Of a DNA stretch of 64,000 nucleotides, positions 46,778 to 54,332 are shown piece by piece. Source of the stretch: Arthrobacter woluwensis (GTDB taxonomy: Bacteria > Actinomycetota > Actinomycetes > Actinomycetales > Micrococcaceae); assembly GCF_900105345.1 (NCBI RefSeq), contig NZ_FNSN01000003.1, forward strand, positions 1,426,001 through 1,490,000, read 5' to 3'. Made by a program: the position numbers and the translations under genes. The notes beneath the pieces are model-generated. The model made no database searches, was not told the DNA's origin, and saw nothing but the letters and a program-made list of their open reading frames with translations. Within the stretch, counting starts at the first letter, position 1, and each line of letters begins with the position of its first letter.

Positions 46778-48156
46778 GGAAGCCGCATCTGCTCTACATC
46801 TCCTTCGCCTTCCCGCCGAGCACGGCGTCGTCGGTCTACCGCTGCACCGCGGTGGCGAACGCCTTCGCCGCGGATGGCTGGGACGTCACCGTCCTCACGC
46901 TCGATCCCGGGACATGGTCGGAGATCTCCGGCATCGATGAGAAGCTCGCCGCTTCCGTCGATCCGCGGATCACGGTGGTCCCGGTGAGCGACGGCGGGGC
47001 TGAGGAACCGGCCCGGGGGAACCTCCGGGGCTACTCGCGGCTGCGGATCGAAGCGCCGTACCTCTGGAAGGAGGCCCTGCGCCGCAAGAGCCGGAAGGAG
47101 TTCCCCGAGGACTTCCACGGTGCGTGGCTCGGGCCCGCCGGCGAGGCCGCACGCCGGGTCCACCGGGACAAGCCCGTCGACCTGGTGATGGCGTCGGCCA
47201 GCCCCTACGTCTCGTTTGCGGTCGCCCGCGTCCTGCCCGGCGTCCCGTACGTCATGGACTACCGGGACGCCTGGGCGTTCAACACGATCAGCGGCGCCGA
47301 GGACTTCGGCCCCGCGAGCGACCGGGGCCGGCTGGAGGCCTCCTATCTCCGCGACGCCGAGCAGATCTGGTTCGTCAATGACCAGATCCGGGACGAATAC
47401 GCGCGCCGGTACCCGGAATCCGAGGCGCGCATGCGCGTGGTGGCGAACGGATTCGATCCGCAGCCCGGCCATGCGAAGCCCCAGGCCCGGGCGACCGCCG
47501 AACCGCGGTTCGGGTACCTGGGCACTCTCCAGTACGTCAACATGCCGCTCCAGGAGTTCCTGGACGGCTGGAGCTCGGCCGTGGGCCAGGGCATGGCCGG
47601 TGAGGCGGTGTTCCGTGGCAAGCTCAGCGCGTCCGGAGCCGCCGGTGCGGAGATCCTCGACATCTTCGGGTCCGGGCGCTACCCCGGGCTCCGCTACGAC
47701 GGCCCGATCTCGAAGCGCGAGGTGGCGGGGTTCTATCAGGAGATGGACGCGCTGCTCCTGCTCTTGTCCACGGGCCGGTACGTGACCGGCGGGAAGACCG
47801 CCGAGTACCTCGCCACGGGACGCCCGATCGTCTCGGTGCACGACCTGGGCAACGCCGCCACCGATCTTCTGCGGGACTATCCGCTGTGGTTCCCGGCCAA
47901 AGACCTCAGCGCGGACGCGATCGCGGAAGCGCTGCGGGACTGCGCCCGCGAAGTGGCGTCCCCGGATGCCGCACGATGGGACGCGGCGTGGGAGTACGGG
48001 CAGCAGTTCCTCCGCAGCACCATTCTCGAACCGGTCATCGCCGAGCTGCGCTCAACGGCCGGCGTCCCGGCCGTGGCGCCCGCCGTCGTGGACGGCACGG
48101 ATGCGCGGACCGGAACCGTGGAGACCGTGGCCACGACGGAAGGACGGGAAGCCTGA
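46774..48156 (+). CDS. GT4-family glycosyltransferase
   Basis: GT-B enzyme of 460 residues, long for GT4. It starts HLLYISFAFPPSTASSVYRC, then has PYVMDYRDAWAFN and WFVNDQIRDEYARRYPE in the acceptor domain. FGYLGTLQYVNMPLQEFLD, LLLLSTGRYVTGGKTAEYLATGRP and VHDLGN lie in the donor domain. It overlaps the previous gene by four bases, and its TGA shares a base with the following ATG, so three genes are tightly coupled. Substrate unknown. Confidence 0.82.
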   Translation: MRKPHLLYISFAFPPSTASSVYRCTAVANAFAADGWDVTVLTLDPGTWSEISGIDEKLAASVDPRITVVPVSDGGAEEPARGNLRGYSRLRIEAPYLWKEALRRKSRKEFPEDFHGAWLGPAGEAARRVHRDKPVDLVMASASPYVSFAVARVLPGVPYVMDYRDAWAFNTISGAEDFGPASDRGRLEASYLRDAEQIWFVNDQIRDEYARRYPESEARMRVVANGFDPQPGHAKPQARATAEPRFGYLGTLQYVNMPLQEFLDGWSSAVGQGMAGEAVFRGKLSASGAAGAEILDIFGSGRYPGLRYDGPISKREVAGFYQEMDALLLLLSTGRYVTGGKTAEYLATGRPIVSVHDLGNAATDLLRDYPLWFPAKDLSADAIAEALRDCAREVASPDAARWDAAWEYGQQFLRSTILEPVIAELRSTAGVPAVAPAVVDGTDARTGTVETVATTEGREA

Positions 48157-48665
48157 TGGCGGACACGCTGAAACTGGGAATCCTGGTGGCGCAGGGCGCG
48201 CACCGGGAGGCCGTGATCGAGGATCTCCGGAGCCGTGCGGAATCCGCCGCCCGGGCCGAAGGCAAGGAACTCGTGGCCCTGGCGGTGTGCCTTGACAGCC
48301 CGGGGCTGCGGGACGCGGTCGACGGGCTGGAACTCGTCGTGATCCCCGACGCCGGCGGACCGCTGGCGCCGGTCCTGGCACGTCTGGCCGGTTTGCCGGG
48401 TCCCGCCGGGGTCGCCGGGCGTCTCGTGAGGGACAACGCCGCCTCCCGCGCCTTCGCGCGTCAGGTCCGGAAGCGCGGGCAGCTGGTCCGGGCGCTGGCC
48501 GCCTGCGATGTGATCGTGGCGGCGGATCTGACGGCCGATCGAGCGGTCTGGTCACTGCGCCGCCGGACCCGGGCCTGGCTGGTCCATGGGCCCATGACGA
48601 TGCTCCACGCGATCCGCCGGATCGCACGGTCCGGGGCCGACGGACTCGCCGAGGCCAGGGCGTGA
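48156..48665 (+). CDS. Hypothetical protein coupled to the preceding glycosyltransferase
   Basis: Protein of 169 residues with no family I recognise. It opens with a strand-helix unit (LKLGILVAQGAHREAVIEDL), then ALAVCLDSPGLRDAVDGLELVVIPDAGGP, giving a Rossmann-like look. Near the C-terminus are CDVIVAADLTADRAVWSLRR and TRAWLVHGPMTMLHAIRR. That resembles the acceptor-side half of a GT-B glycosyltransferase without the donor half, so a small accessory or remnant is possible. The ATG shares its first base with the stop of the GT4 gene. Coding is supported by codon bias and tight coupling. Confidence 0.6.
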   Translation: MADTLKLGILVAQGAHREAVIEDLRSRAESAARAEGKELVALAVCLDSPGLRDAVDGLELVVIPDAGGPLAPVLARLAGLPGPAGVAGRLVRDNAASRAFARQVRKRGQLVRALAACDVIVAADLTADRAVWSLRRRTRAWLVHGPMTMLHAIRRIARSGADGLAEARA

Positions 48666-48726
48666 GGGGCATGGCCGGACGGCCCGTTGGGAAGGTCCCG
48701 TCCTGCGGCTGTGGGATACTGGTGCC

Positions 48727-49392
48727 GTGAGCCGCACCTGGATAGTCATTCCGATGTACAACGAAGCGTCCGTGGTCGGCACCGTGATCAGCGAACTCCG
48801 GGAGGTCTTCCCGCACGTCGTCTGCGTCGACGACGGAAGCAGTGACGGTTCGCAAGCGGTGGCCCGCGCCGCGGGCGCCGTCGTCGTCCAGCACCCGGTC
48901 AATCTCGGCCAGGGTGCGGCGCTGCAGACCGGGATGGAATACGCGCTGCAGGACCCCGAACTGGACTGCATCGTGACGTTCGACGCCGACGGGCAGCACC
49001 GGGTGGCGGACGCCGCTGACATGGTGGCGCGCATCCGCTCCGGCGAGGCCGACGTCGTCCTGGGATCCCGCTTCCTGGACGGCCGCACCAAGATCTCCCC
49101 GGCCAAGAGGCTCGTGCTCCGGACCGCCGCCGCGCAGTTCCGGATGGCGACGGGCATGGCCCTCACGGATGCCCACAACGGTCTCCGGGCCCTGAGCCCT
49201 CAGCTCGCTTCCCAGCTGGATCTGAAGCAGAACCGGATGGCGCACGCCTCCGAGCTGATTCACCAGATCGCCGCGCTGGAGCCCCGCTGGGTGGAGCATC
49301 CCGTGGAGATCATCTACACGGATTACTCCAAGTCCAAGGGCCAGTCGCTGCTGAACTCGGTCAACATCATCGCGGATCTCTTCTTTAGGTGA
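48727..49392 (+). CDS. DPM-type GT2 glycosyltransferase (polyprenyl-phosphate sugar synthase-like)
   Basis: GT2 enzyme of 221 residues resembling dolichyl- or polyprenyl-phosphate mannosyltransferase. IVIPMYNEASVVGTVI, VVCVDDGSSDGS, NLGQGAALQTGMEY and VTFDADGQHRVADAADMV are the DPM hallmarks. No C-terminal membrane segments are present. The next gene is a DUF2304 membrane protein, the usual partner of such enzymes. The GTG lies 6 bases after GATACT (48715-48720), suggesting a leaderless start. The product, probably a lipid-linked sugar, would feed GT-C enzymes outside the membrane. Confidence 0.87.
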   Translation: MSRTWIVIPMYNEASVVGTVISELREVFPHVVCVDDGSSDGSQAVARAAGAVVVQHPVNLGQGAALQTGMEYALQDPELDCIVTFDADGQHRVADAADMVARIRSGEADVVLGSRFLDGRTKISPAKRLVLRTAAAQFRMATGMALTDAHNGLRALSPQLASQLDLKQNRMAHASELIHQIAALEPRWVEHPVEIIYTDYSKSKGQSLLNSVNIIADLFFR

Positions 49393-49396
49393 CATT

Positions 49397-49819
49397 GTGC
49401 AGATAGTCGTTCAGATCGCTCTTGTGATCGCCGTCGTGATCGTGTCCCTCGCCTTGATGCGGGGTGGCTCGAATGCACGTCACCTGGCCATCCGCCGGCT
49501 CATGCTGGCGCTTTTCGCCTGCGTGGCGGTGTTCTCCATCTTCTTCCCGGAGCTGCTCACGATGGTGGCCCGCTCCCTCGGGATCGGCCGTGGCACCGAC
49601 CTCGTGCTCTACGGGCTGATCGTCAGCTTCCTCGTCTTCATGGCCACGACGTACCAGCGGTTCCGCCAACTGGAGTCCATGGTCACCAAGCTGTCGCGCC
49701 GGATCGCCCTCGACGAGACGCCCGCTCCTGAGCAGCTGCTGCGCGGCGATGAGGTGCGGTCCTCCGTCGCAGGCTCGCCGGCTCCCGAGGTCTCCGAGGC
49801 CGAGCGACCGGCCGAATGA
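49397..49819 (+). CDS. DUF2304 family membrane protein
   Basis: Protein of 140 residues with three membrane segments (about 3-20, 33-55 and 66-85: VVQIALVIAVVIVSLALMR; LFACVAVFSIFFPEL; LVLYGLIVSFLVFMATTY). A positively charged segment and an acidic tail follow. Family members occur next to DPM-like GT2 enzymes and probably anchor them or help with flipping. The GTG is 5 bases after the GT2 stop and its end overlaps the acyltransferase by four bases (ATGA). Confidence 0.8.
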   Translation: MQIVVQIALVIAVVIVSLALMRGGSNARHLAIRRLMLALFACVAVFSIFFPELLTMVARSLGIGRGTDLVLYGLIVSFLVFMATTYQRFRQLESMVTKLSRRIALDETPAPEQLLRGDEVRSSVAGSPAPEVSEAERPAE

Positions 49820-50919
49820 GGCTTGCGCAGGGCCACGGGCAGGCTCTGGTCCGGTGGGCCGAGCCCGTCGCGGAGAGGCGTCACGCGCTCGACATCCTGC
49901 GGATCGTGAGCATCTGCGGCGTGGTGGCGATCCATGTCTTCGGGCATGTCGTGGGGCAGGCTCCCGACGGCGGGCGGAGCTGGTGGCTCGCGGCCGGCGT
50001 CGACATCGCGTTCATCTGGGTGGTCCCGGTCTTCGTCATGATCTCCGGGGCGCTCATCCTCGGATCACGGCAGGCGCTGGAGGACCCCAGGGCGTTCTAC
50101 TTCAAACGGGCGGCCAGGCTGCTGCCGGCGCTGATCGTCTGGAACCTCGTGTATCTGATCGGTGTGCGCGTGCTGCTCCGTCATGAGCAGCTCACTCCCG
50201 GCCGCATCGTGCAGCTGCTCGTGGACGGTTCCGTCTTCACTCAGCTGTACTTCCTGTGGCTGATCCTCGGACTGTATGCGGTGGCCCCGATGCTGGCGGC
50301 CTTCCTGAGCCGCGGAGGCAGGATGCGGCCTGTCATCACCGGCTCGGTCATTCTCGGCGTCACGGTCCTGGCGTACATGGTCCCCGGCGTGGCCGGGCTG
50401 TTCGGCGTCGCGCGCCCGATCGCACTCAACATCCTCACCCAGTGGCTGCCTTATGTGGGCTACTTCGTCCTGGGGTATGCGCTCCGGGACCTGCGCGTGA
50501 GCCGCGGTCTCCGCGTGGCCCTGGCCGCGGTGATCGTCGTGCTCGCGGCCTTCAGCATCTGGCACTTCGGCCACAAGGGCCAGTCCAGGATCCTCGACGC
50601 CGTGGTGTCGGTCTCGTACCTCGGCATCGGAGTGGCGATCCTCTCCGTGGCCGTCTTCGTCTTCACGGTCTCCGTGCCGCCGCCAGGGAAGCCGTGGCCC
50701 GCTCGCCTGACCCGGAGCATCTCCGCTCTCTCGCAGGCCTCCTTCGGGGTGTTCCTGGTGCATCTGGTGATCTTCGAAGTCCTCAAGAGGCTCAGCCCGG
50801 CCATCGCCTCCGGCACCGCGTTCGCGCCGGCCGTGGGTGCTTTCGCGGTGACCCTGGTGCTGAGCTTCGGTGTGTCCCTCCTCGCCGCCTGGATCCCGTA
50901 TCTCCGCGCGATCTTCTGA
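49816..50919 (+). CDS. Acyltransferase 3 family membrane protein
   Basis: Polytopic O-acyltransferase of 367 residues with about ten membrane segments. ALDILRIVSICGVVAIHVFGHV carries the early conserved His, followed by VPVFVMISGALIL and FYFKRAARLLPALIVWNLVYL, all typical of acyltransferase 3. Members acylate sugars or polysaccharides in the membrane, using acyl-CoA from inside. It overlaps DUF2304 by four bases, so it belongs to that small operon. It is likely to modify the glycan made here. Confidence 0.88.
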   Translation: MRLAQGHGQALVRWAEPVAERRHALDILRIVSICGVVAIHVFGHVVGQAPDGGRSWWLAAGVDIAFIWVVPVFVMISGALILGSRQALEDPRAFYFKRAARLLPALIVWNLVYLIGVRVLLRHEQLTPGRIVQLLVDGSVFTQLYFLWLILGLYAVAPMLAAFLSRGGRMRPVITGSVILGVTVLAYMVPGVAGLFGVARPIALNILTQWLPYVGYFVLGYALRDLRVSRGLRVALAAVIVVLAAFSIWHFGHKGQSRILDAVVSVSYLGIGVAILSVAVFVFTVSVPPPGKPWPARLTRSISALSQASFGVFLVHLVIFEVLKRLSPAIASGTAFAPAVGAFAVTLVLSFGVSLLAAWIPYLRAIF

Positions 50920-50984
50920 GAGAACCGCGCCCCACCGGCCTCCCCTCGTATGACGCCGCCCGCGCCATCTGGGACAATGAAGGC

Positions 50985-52115
50985 ATGACAGAACTCCCTC
51001 GCCTGCTGATCCTGACCTTCTCACCGATCCGATCGGATCCCAGGGTTCTCAAGCAGGTGGAGTTCTTCAAGGACAAGTACCAGGTCGCCACGTGCGCCTA
51101 CGGTGAGGCCCCGGACGGCGTGACGGAGCACTATGCCCTTCCCTCGGATTCGCGGGGCTGGCCGTCCGACAAGGCGGGCCTGCTCACGCGCCGCTTCGAG
51201 CGGGTGTACGAGAGCATGACCGCGGTGCAGGCCGCCCGCGCCCTGCTTCCTCAGGGCCGCTTCGACATCATCCTCGCCAACGACCTGAACAGCCTTCCCG
51301 TGGCCCTCGACCTCAAGCCGCGGCTCGGGGTCCACTCCGACCTCCACGAGTTCGCCCCGCGGGAGAAGGAAGACGACCTGAAGTGGCGCTTCTTCGTCGC
51401 ACCGTTCATGCGCTGGCTCTGCAGGACCTACCTGGGCCGTGCCGCCTCGGTCACCACGGTGTCCCAGGGGATCGCGGAGGAATACACCAAGGACTACGGC
51501 GTGGACGCCGGTGTGGTGACGAACGCGGCGCCGTACGCGGAGGCCGAGCCGAAGCCCACCGGGACGTCCGTGCGGCTCATCCACAGCGCCGCCGGCCAGC
51601 GCTACCGCAAGCTGGAGAACTTCATCGAGGCGATGCGTGACGCCCCGGAGTGGCTCACCCTGGACATGATCGTCATGCCGAACGAGCCCGACTACGTGGC
51701 TGAGCTGCGTGAGAAGGCCGAGGGCCTGCCCAATCTGCGGTTCCGGGACCCCGTGCCGTACCGTCAGCTGGTGGCGACCCTCAGCGAGTACGACGTGTCC
51801 CTGGTCTTCCTCCCGCCGACCAACTTCAACCTGAAGAACGCCCTCCCCAACAAGTTCTTCGAAGCCGTGCAGGCTCGGCTCGGCCTGATCGTGGGCCCGT
51901 CGCCGGCCATGGAGTCCCTGGTCCGCGAATACGGTCTCGGCGACGTGACGTCGGACTTCACCGCGGAGTCGCTGCGGCAGACCCTGCAGGCCCTCACCCC
52001 GGAGCGGATCGACGCCTGGAAGGCCGCTGCCCACGCTGCCGCACGGCCGCTGTCGGCCGAGGCCCAGGTCGAGATCTGGGGCGGGTACATCGACCGCCTG
52101 GCGGCTCGCGCCTGA
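50985..52115 (+). CDS. Glycosyltransferase, GT4-like
   Basis: GT-B enzyme of 376 residues. The N-terminal half has LLILTFSPIRSDPRVLKQVE, FDIILANDLNSLPVAL and HSDLHEFAPREKED; the last resembles the D/H..HE..P motif of related GT4 enzymes. The donor half has VRLIHSAAGQRYRKLENFI, FRDPVPYRQLVATLSEYDVSLVFLPP and NALPNKFFEAVQARLGLIVG. ATGACG-N17-GACAAT (50950-50978) ends 6 bases before the ATG, so the mRNA may be leaderless. It closes a block of plus-strand sugar genes and is followed by a long terminator. Confidence 0.8.
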   Translation: MTELPRLLILTFSPIRSDPRVLKQVEFFKDKYQVATCAYGEAPDGVTEHYALPSDSRGWPSDKAGLLTRRFERVYESMTAVQAARALLPQGRFDIILANDLNSLPVALDLKPRLGVHSDLHEFAPREKEDDLKWRFFVAPFMRWLCRTYLGRAASVTTVSQGIAEEYTKDYGVDAGVVTNAAPYAEAEPKPTGTSVRLIHSAAGQRYRKLENFIEAMRDAPEWLTLDMIVMPNEPDYVAELREKAEGLPNLRFRDPVPYRQLVATLSEYDVSLVFLPPTNFNLKNALPNKFFEAVQARLGLIVGPSPAMESLVREYGLGDVTSDFTAESLRQTLQALTPERIDAWKAAAHAAARPLSAEAQVEIWGGYIDRLAARA

Positions 52116-52138
52116 GCCCACCGGACTTTCCCGGCCAC

Positions 52139-52188
52139 ACGACGACGGCGCCGCCGCGGCTTCCCAGCCGCGGCGGCGCCGTCGTCGT
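52139..52188. terminator. Long bidirectional terminator hairpin
   Basis: Perfect 23-bp GC-rich inverted repeat, arms 52139-52161 and 52166-52188, loop TCCC. It lies between the convergent GT4-like gene and the DUF6541-like gene. No T-run follows. Confidence 0.85.
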
Positions 52189-52260
52189 TCAGGGTGTTCT
52201 TGCGTCGAGTGCGTTCCTGTCGCCCAGTGTGCTCGTGATCCGCTCGCCGCGGGCGGCCGG

Positions 52261-54267
52261 CTACTTGCAGCCCGTGATCTTGTACAGCTTGGCCTTGCCC
52301 TGCTGGTCCAGCAGCTGGACCTTGTGCAGCTTGGCGATCTCCTCCGGCGTGGGGAAGGTGTACTTGACCGTGTTCGGCGAGAGCTCGGTGCCGAAGTCCA
52401 GGATGTAGTAGGCGTTGAGGCGCTTCACGCTCGAGCATACGGCCGGGTCGGTGTCGAGGCCGGTGAGTTTCGAGGTCAACTGGATGTCGTCCGCGCTGGG
52501 ACTTGAGCCGAGCGCGGGGAGGATGACGGCGCGGCCCGTGTAGGCGTATGCGAGAGCGGCGCCCGAAGCGGGGTGACCGATCAGCACCGAGCCCTCCGGG
52601 ACCTTCGTGTCCAGCCGCTCGAGGAGCTTCTCCTCGTCGGGGCTGAGGAGGTTGCCCGGGAAGTTGGGGTCGAACGCCCACTTGCTGCGCAGCACCACGC
52701 CGTTCAGGTTCGGGTTGAACCGGCTCGACTGGAGGGCGAGACCCGCCACGGAGGTCAGCAGGATCGCCAGGACCGCGGTCCCGGCGGTCAGCACGCGGGC
52801 GTCGATGACCTTTCCGAGCCGCCCGATCTGCTGGGCGAGGAGCTTCCAGAGCTCCCACAGTGTCACGGCGCCCAGGGGCAGCGCGAAGACGACCGTCAGC
52901 GCTGCGAGGCGGTGGGCGTCGTGGTACCAGATCTGGCTCCAGAAGTCCCTCCAGGCGCTGTCCGGGAGGCCCGAAGCGGAGATGTAGAGGAAACAGGACA
53001 TGGCGAACCACGCGACCAGATACGTCGCGCGGTGCTGACGCAGCAGCATGACGCCGCCCGCCACCACCAGGATCGTGAGGATCCATGCTTCGGCGAAGCC
53101 GTTGGTGGAGAAGGTGAGGCTCTCGCCCAGGGCACGGCCGGACGAGGTCACGGGAGGCCAGTGCGCGCCGAATTTGGACGGGCGCAGCTTCATCCAGGCC
53201 ACGGTGAAGGCCGCCAAGTACAGGGCGAACGCGAGCGAGACCCAGAGCGCCCGGCGGCGGTCGCGGGTGCTGAAGTACCTGCGGATCTCGCGCCACCAGG
53301 CCACCACGAACAGGACGGCGGCCAGCAGCAGGAGCGTGAGGATCGCGGAGGGGTGTGCCAGGGCCATTCCCGGCAGCACCGCCAGGAAGAGGAGCAAGGG
53401 GGCCACGCGCTGCGTCCAGTGCCCGAACGGCGCCTTCGTGACGCCGAGCAGGAGGGCGATCCCGACGGGGAGGAGGAGCAGGGAGAGCAGGTTGGGGTAG
53501 AGGGTTCCCCAGTCCAGGAGGTGGAACGGGAGGAGGCCGAACGCGCCGCAGAGCACCGCCGTGGTCAGCGCGGCGCCCGACGTCGACGGCACGACCGTCC
53601 GGACCAGCAGGAAGCAGGCCAGGGGCCAGACGACGGCCAGGAGGGCGATCGTCGTGCCGTTGATCGCGAGCGGGATGTCCGCCGACGACAGCTGGGCGAC
53701 GAGTGCCACCGTGTCATGCCAGGCGCCGGGGTAGAAGCCCGTGGTGTTGGACGGGTCCATCGAGGCGAGGGTGAGGGACGAGCCCTTCCCCGTGTCCAGG
53801 ATGAAGCGGATCGCGTTCATGTGGAACACGTTGTCGTAGCGCTGGGAGAAGTTCTCCGGGACCCCGATGATCTGCATGATCCGGCGCACGATGAACGCGC
53901 CGGACAGCACCACGGCGAAGAATCCCACGAGGAATCCCTTGATGTTCGACGGCGACCGCCAGGATCCCGCGTGCTCCGCGTCGGGGCCGCTCATCCAGCC
54001 CACCCGGATCAGCGCCCGGCGCACCAGCACCGCCAGCGCCCCCACGATGACCGTGGTGCCGATCAGGGTCCAGACGTTCCAAGGGATCCGCAGGAACCCG
54101 CCCAGGATCGCCGCGATGCCGATCAGGCTGACGGACACGGGGCCGGAGACGGAGGCCCAGGTCAGTCCACGCGCACCCAGGAGCCGGCTGACCAGCGCTC
54201 CCGGGAGCAGGAAGACGGCGAGAGCCGCCAGAGTGGCAGGGAGAGCTGGTATCCAGGAAATCAGCAA
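52261..54267 (-). CDS. DUF6541-like polytopic membrane protein, possible GT-C glycosyltransferase
   Basis: Membrane protein of 668 residues with about 12-14 hydrophobic segments and a soluble C-terminal tail of about 130 residues. Segments include ALAVFLLPGALVSRLLGARGL and LVAWFAMSCFLYIS. Loops contain FHMNAIRFILDTGKGSS and FSQRYDN, and the outer loops are rich in Trp and His. The overall look fits a polyprenol-phosphate-dependent GT-C enzyme, which matches the DPM-like gene nearby. No D-D or D-E catalytic pair could be fixed with certainty. The start is TTG at 54267 with AAAGG upstream. Its neighbour is the GH25 gene on the same strand. Confidence 0.72.
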   Translation of the reverse strand: MLISWIPALPATLAALAVFLLPGALVSRLLGARGLTWASVSGPVSVSLIGIAAILGGFLRIPWNVWTLIGTTVIVGALAVLVRRALIRVGWMSGPDAEHAGSWRSPSNIKGFLVGFFAVVLSGAFIVRRIMQIIGVPENFSQRYDNVFHMNAIRFILDTGKGSSLTLASMDPSNTTGFYPGAWHDTVALVAQLSSADIPLAINGTTIALLAVVWPLACFLLVRTVVPSTSGAALTTAVLCGAFGLLPFHLLDWGTLYPNLLSLLLLPVGIALLLGVTKAPFGHWTQRVAPLLLFLAVLPGMALAHPSAILTLLLLAAVLFVVAWWREIRRYFSTRDRRRALWVSLAFALYLAAFTVAWMKLRPSKFGAHWPPVTSSGRALGESLTFSTNGFAEAWILTILVVAGGVMLLRQHRATYLVAWFAMSCFLYISASGLPDSAWRDFWSQIWYHDAHRLAALTVVFALPLGAVTLWELWKLLAQQIGRLGKVIDARVLTAGTAVLAILLTSVAGLALQSSRFNPNLNGVVLRSKWAFDPNFPGNLLSPDEEKLLERLDTKVPEGSVLIGHPASGAALAYAYTGRAVILPALGSSPSADDIQLTSKLTGLDTDPAVCSSVKRLNAYYILDFGTELSPNTVKYTFPTPEEIAKLHKVQLLDQQGKAKLYKITGCK

Positions 54268-54332
54268 GGGGCGCCTTTCTGACTACGGTCCAGGGGACGA
54301 ACGCGTAGGACGCCGGTAATCCTACCAAGTGG

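Noticed and set aside
52573-54282. A 569-codon plus-strand frame over the DUF6541-like gene
   Set aside because: The minus strand encodes regular membrane segments; the plus product is a Glu/Arg/Gln-rich shadow.
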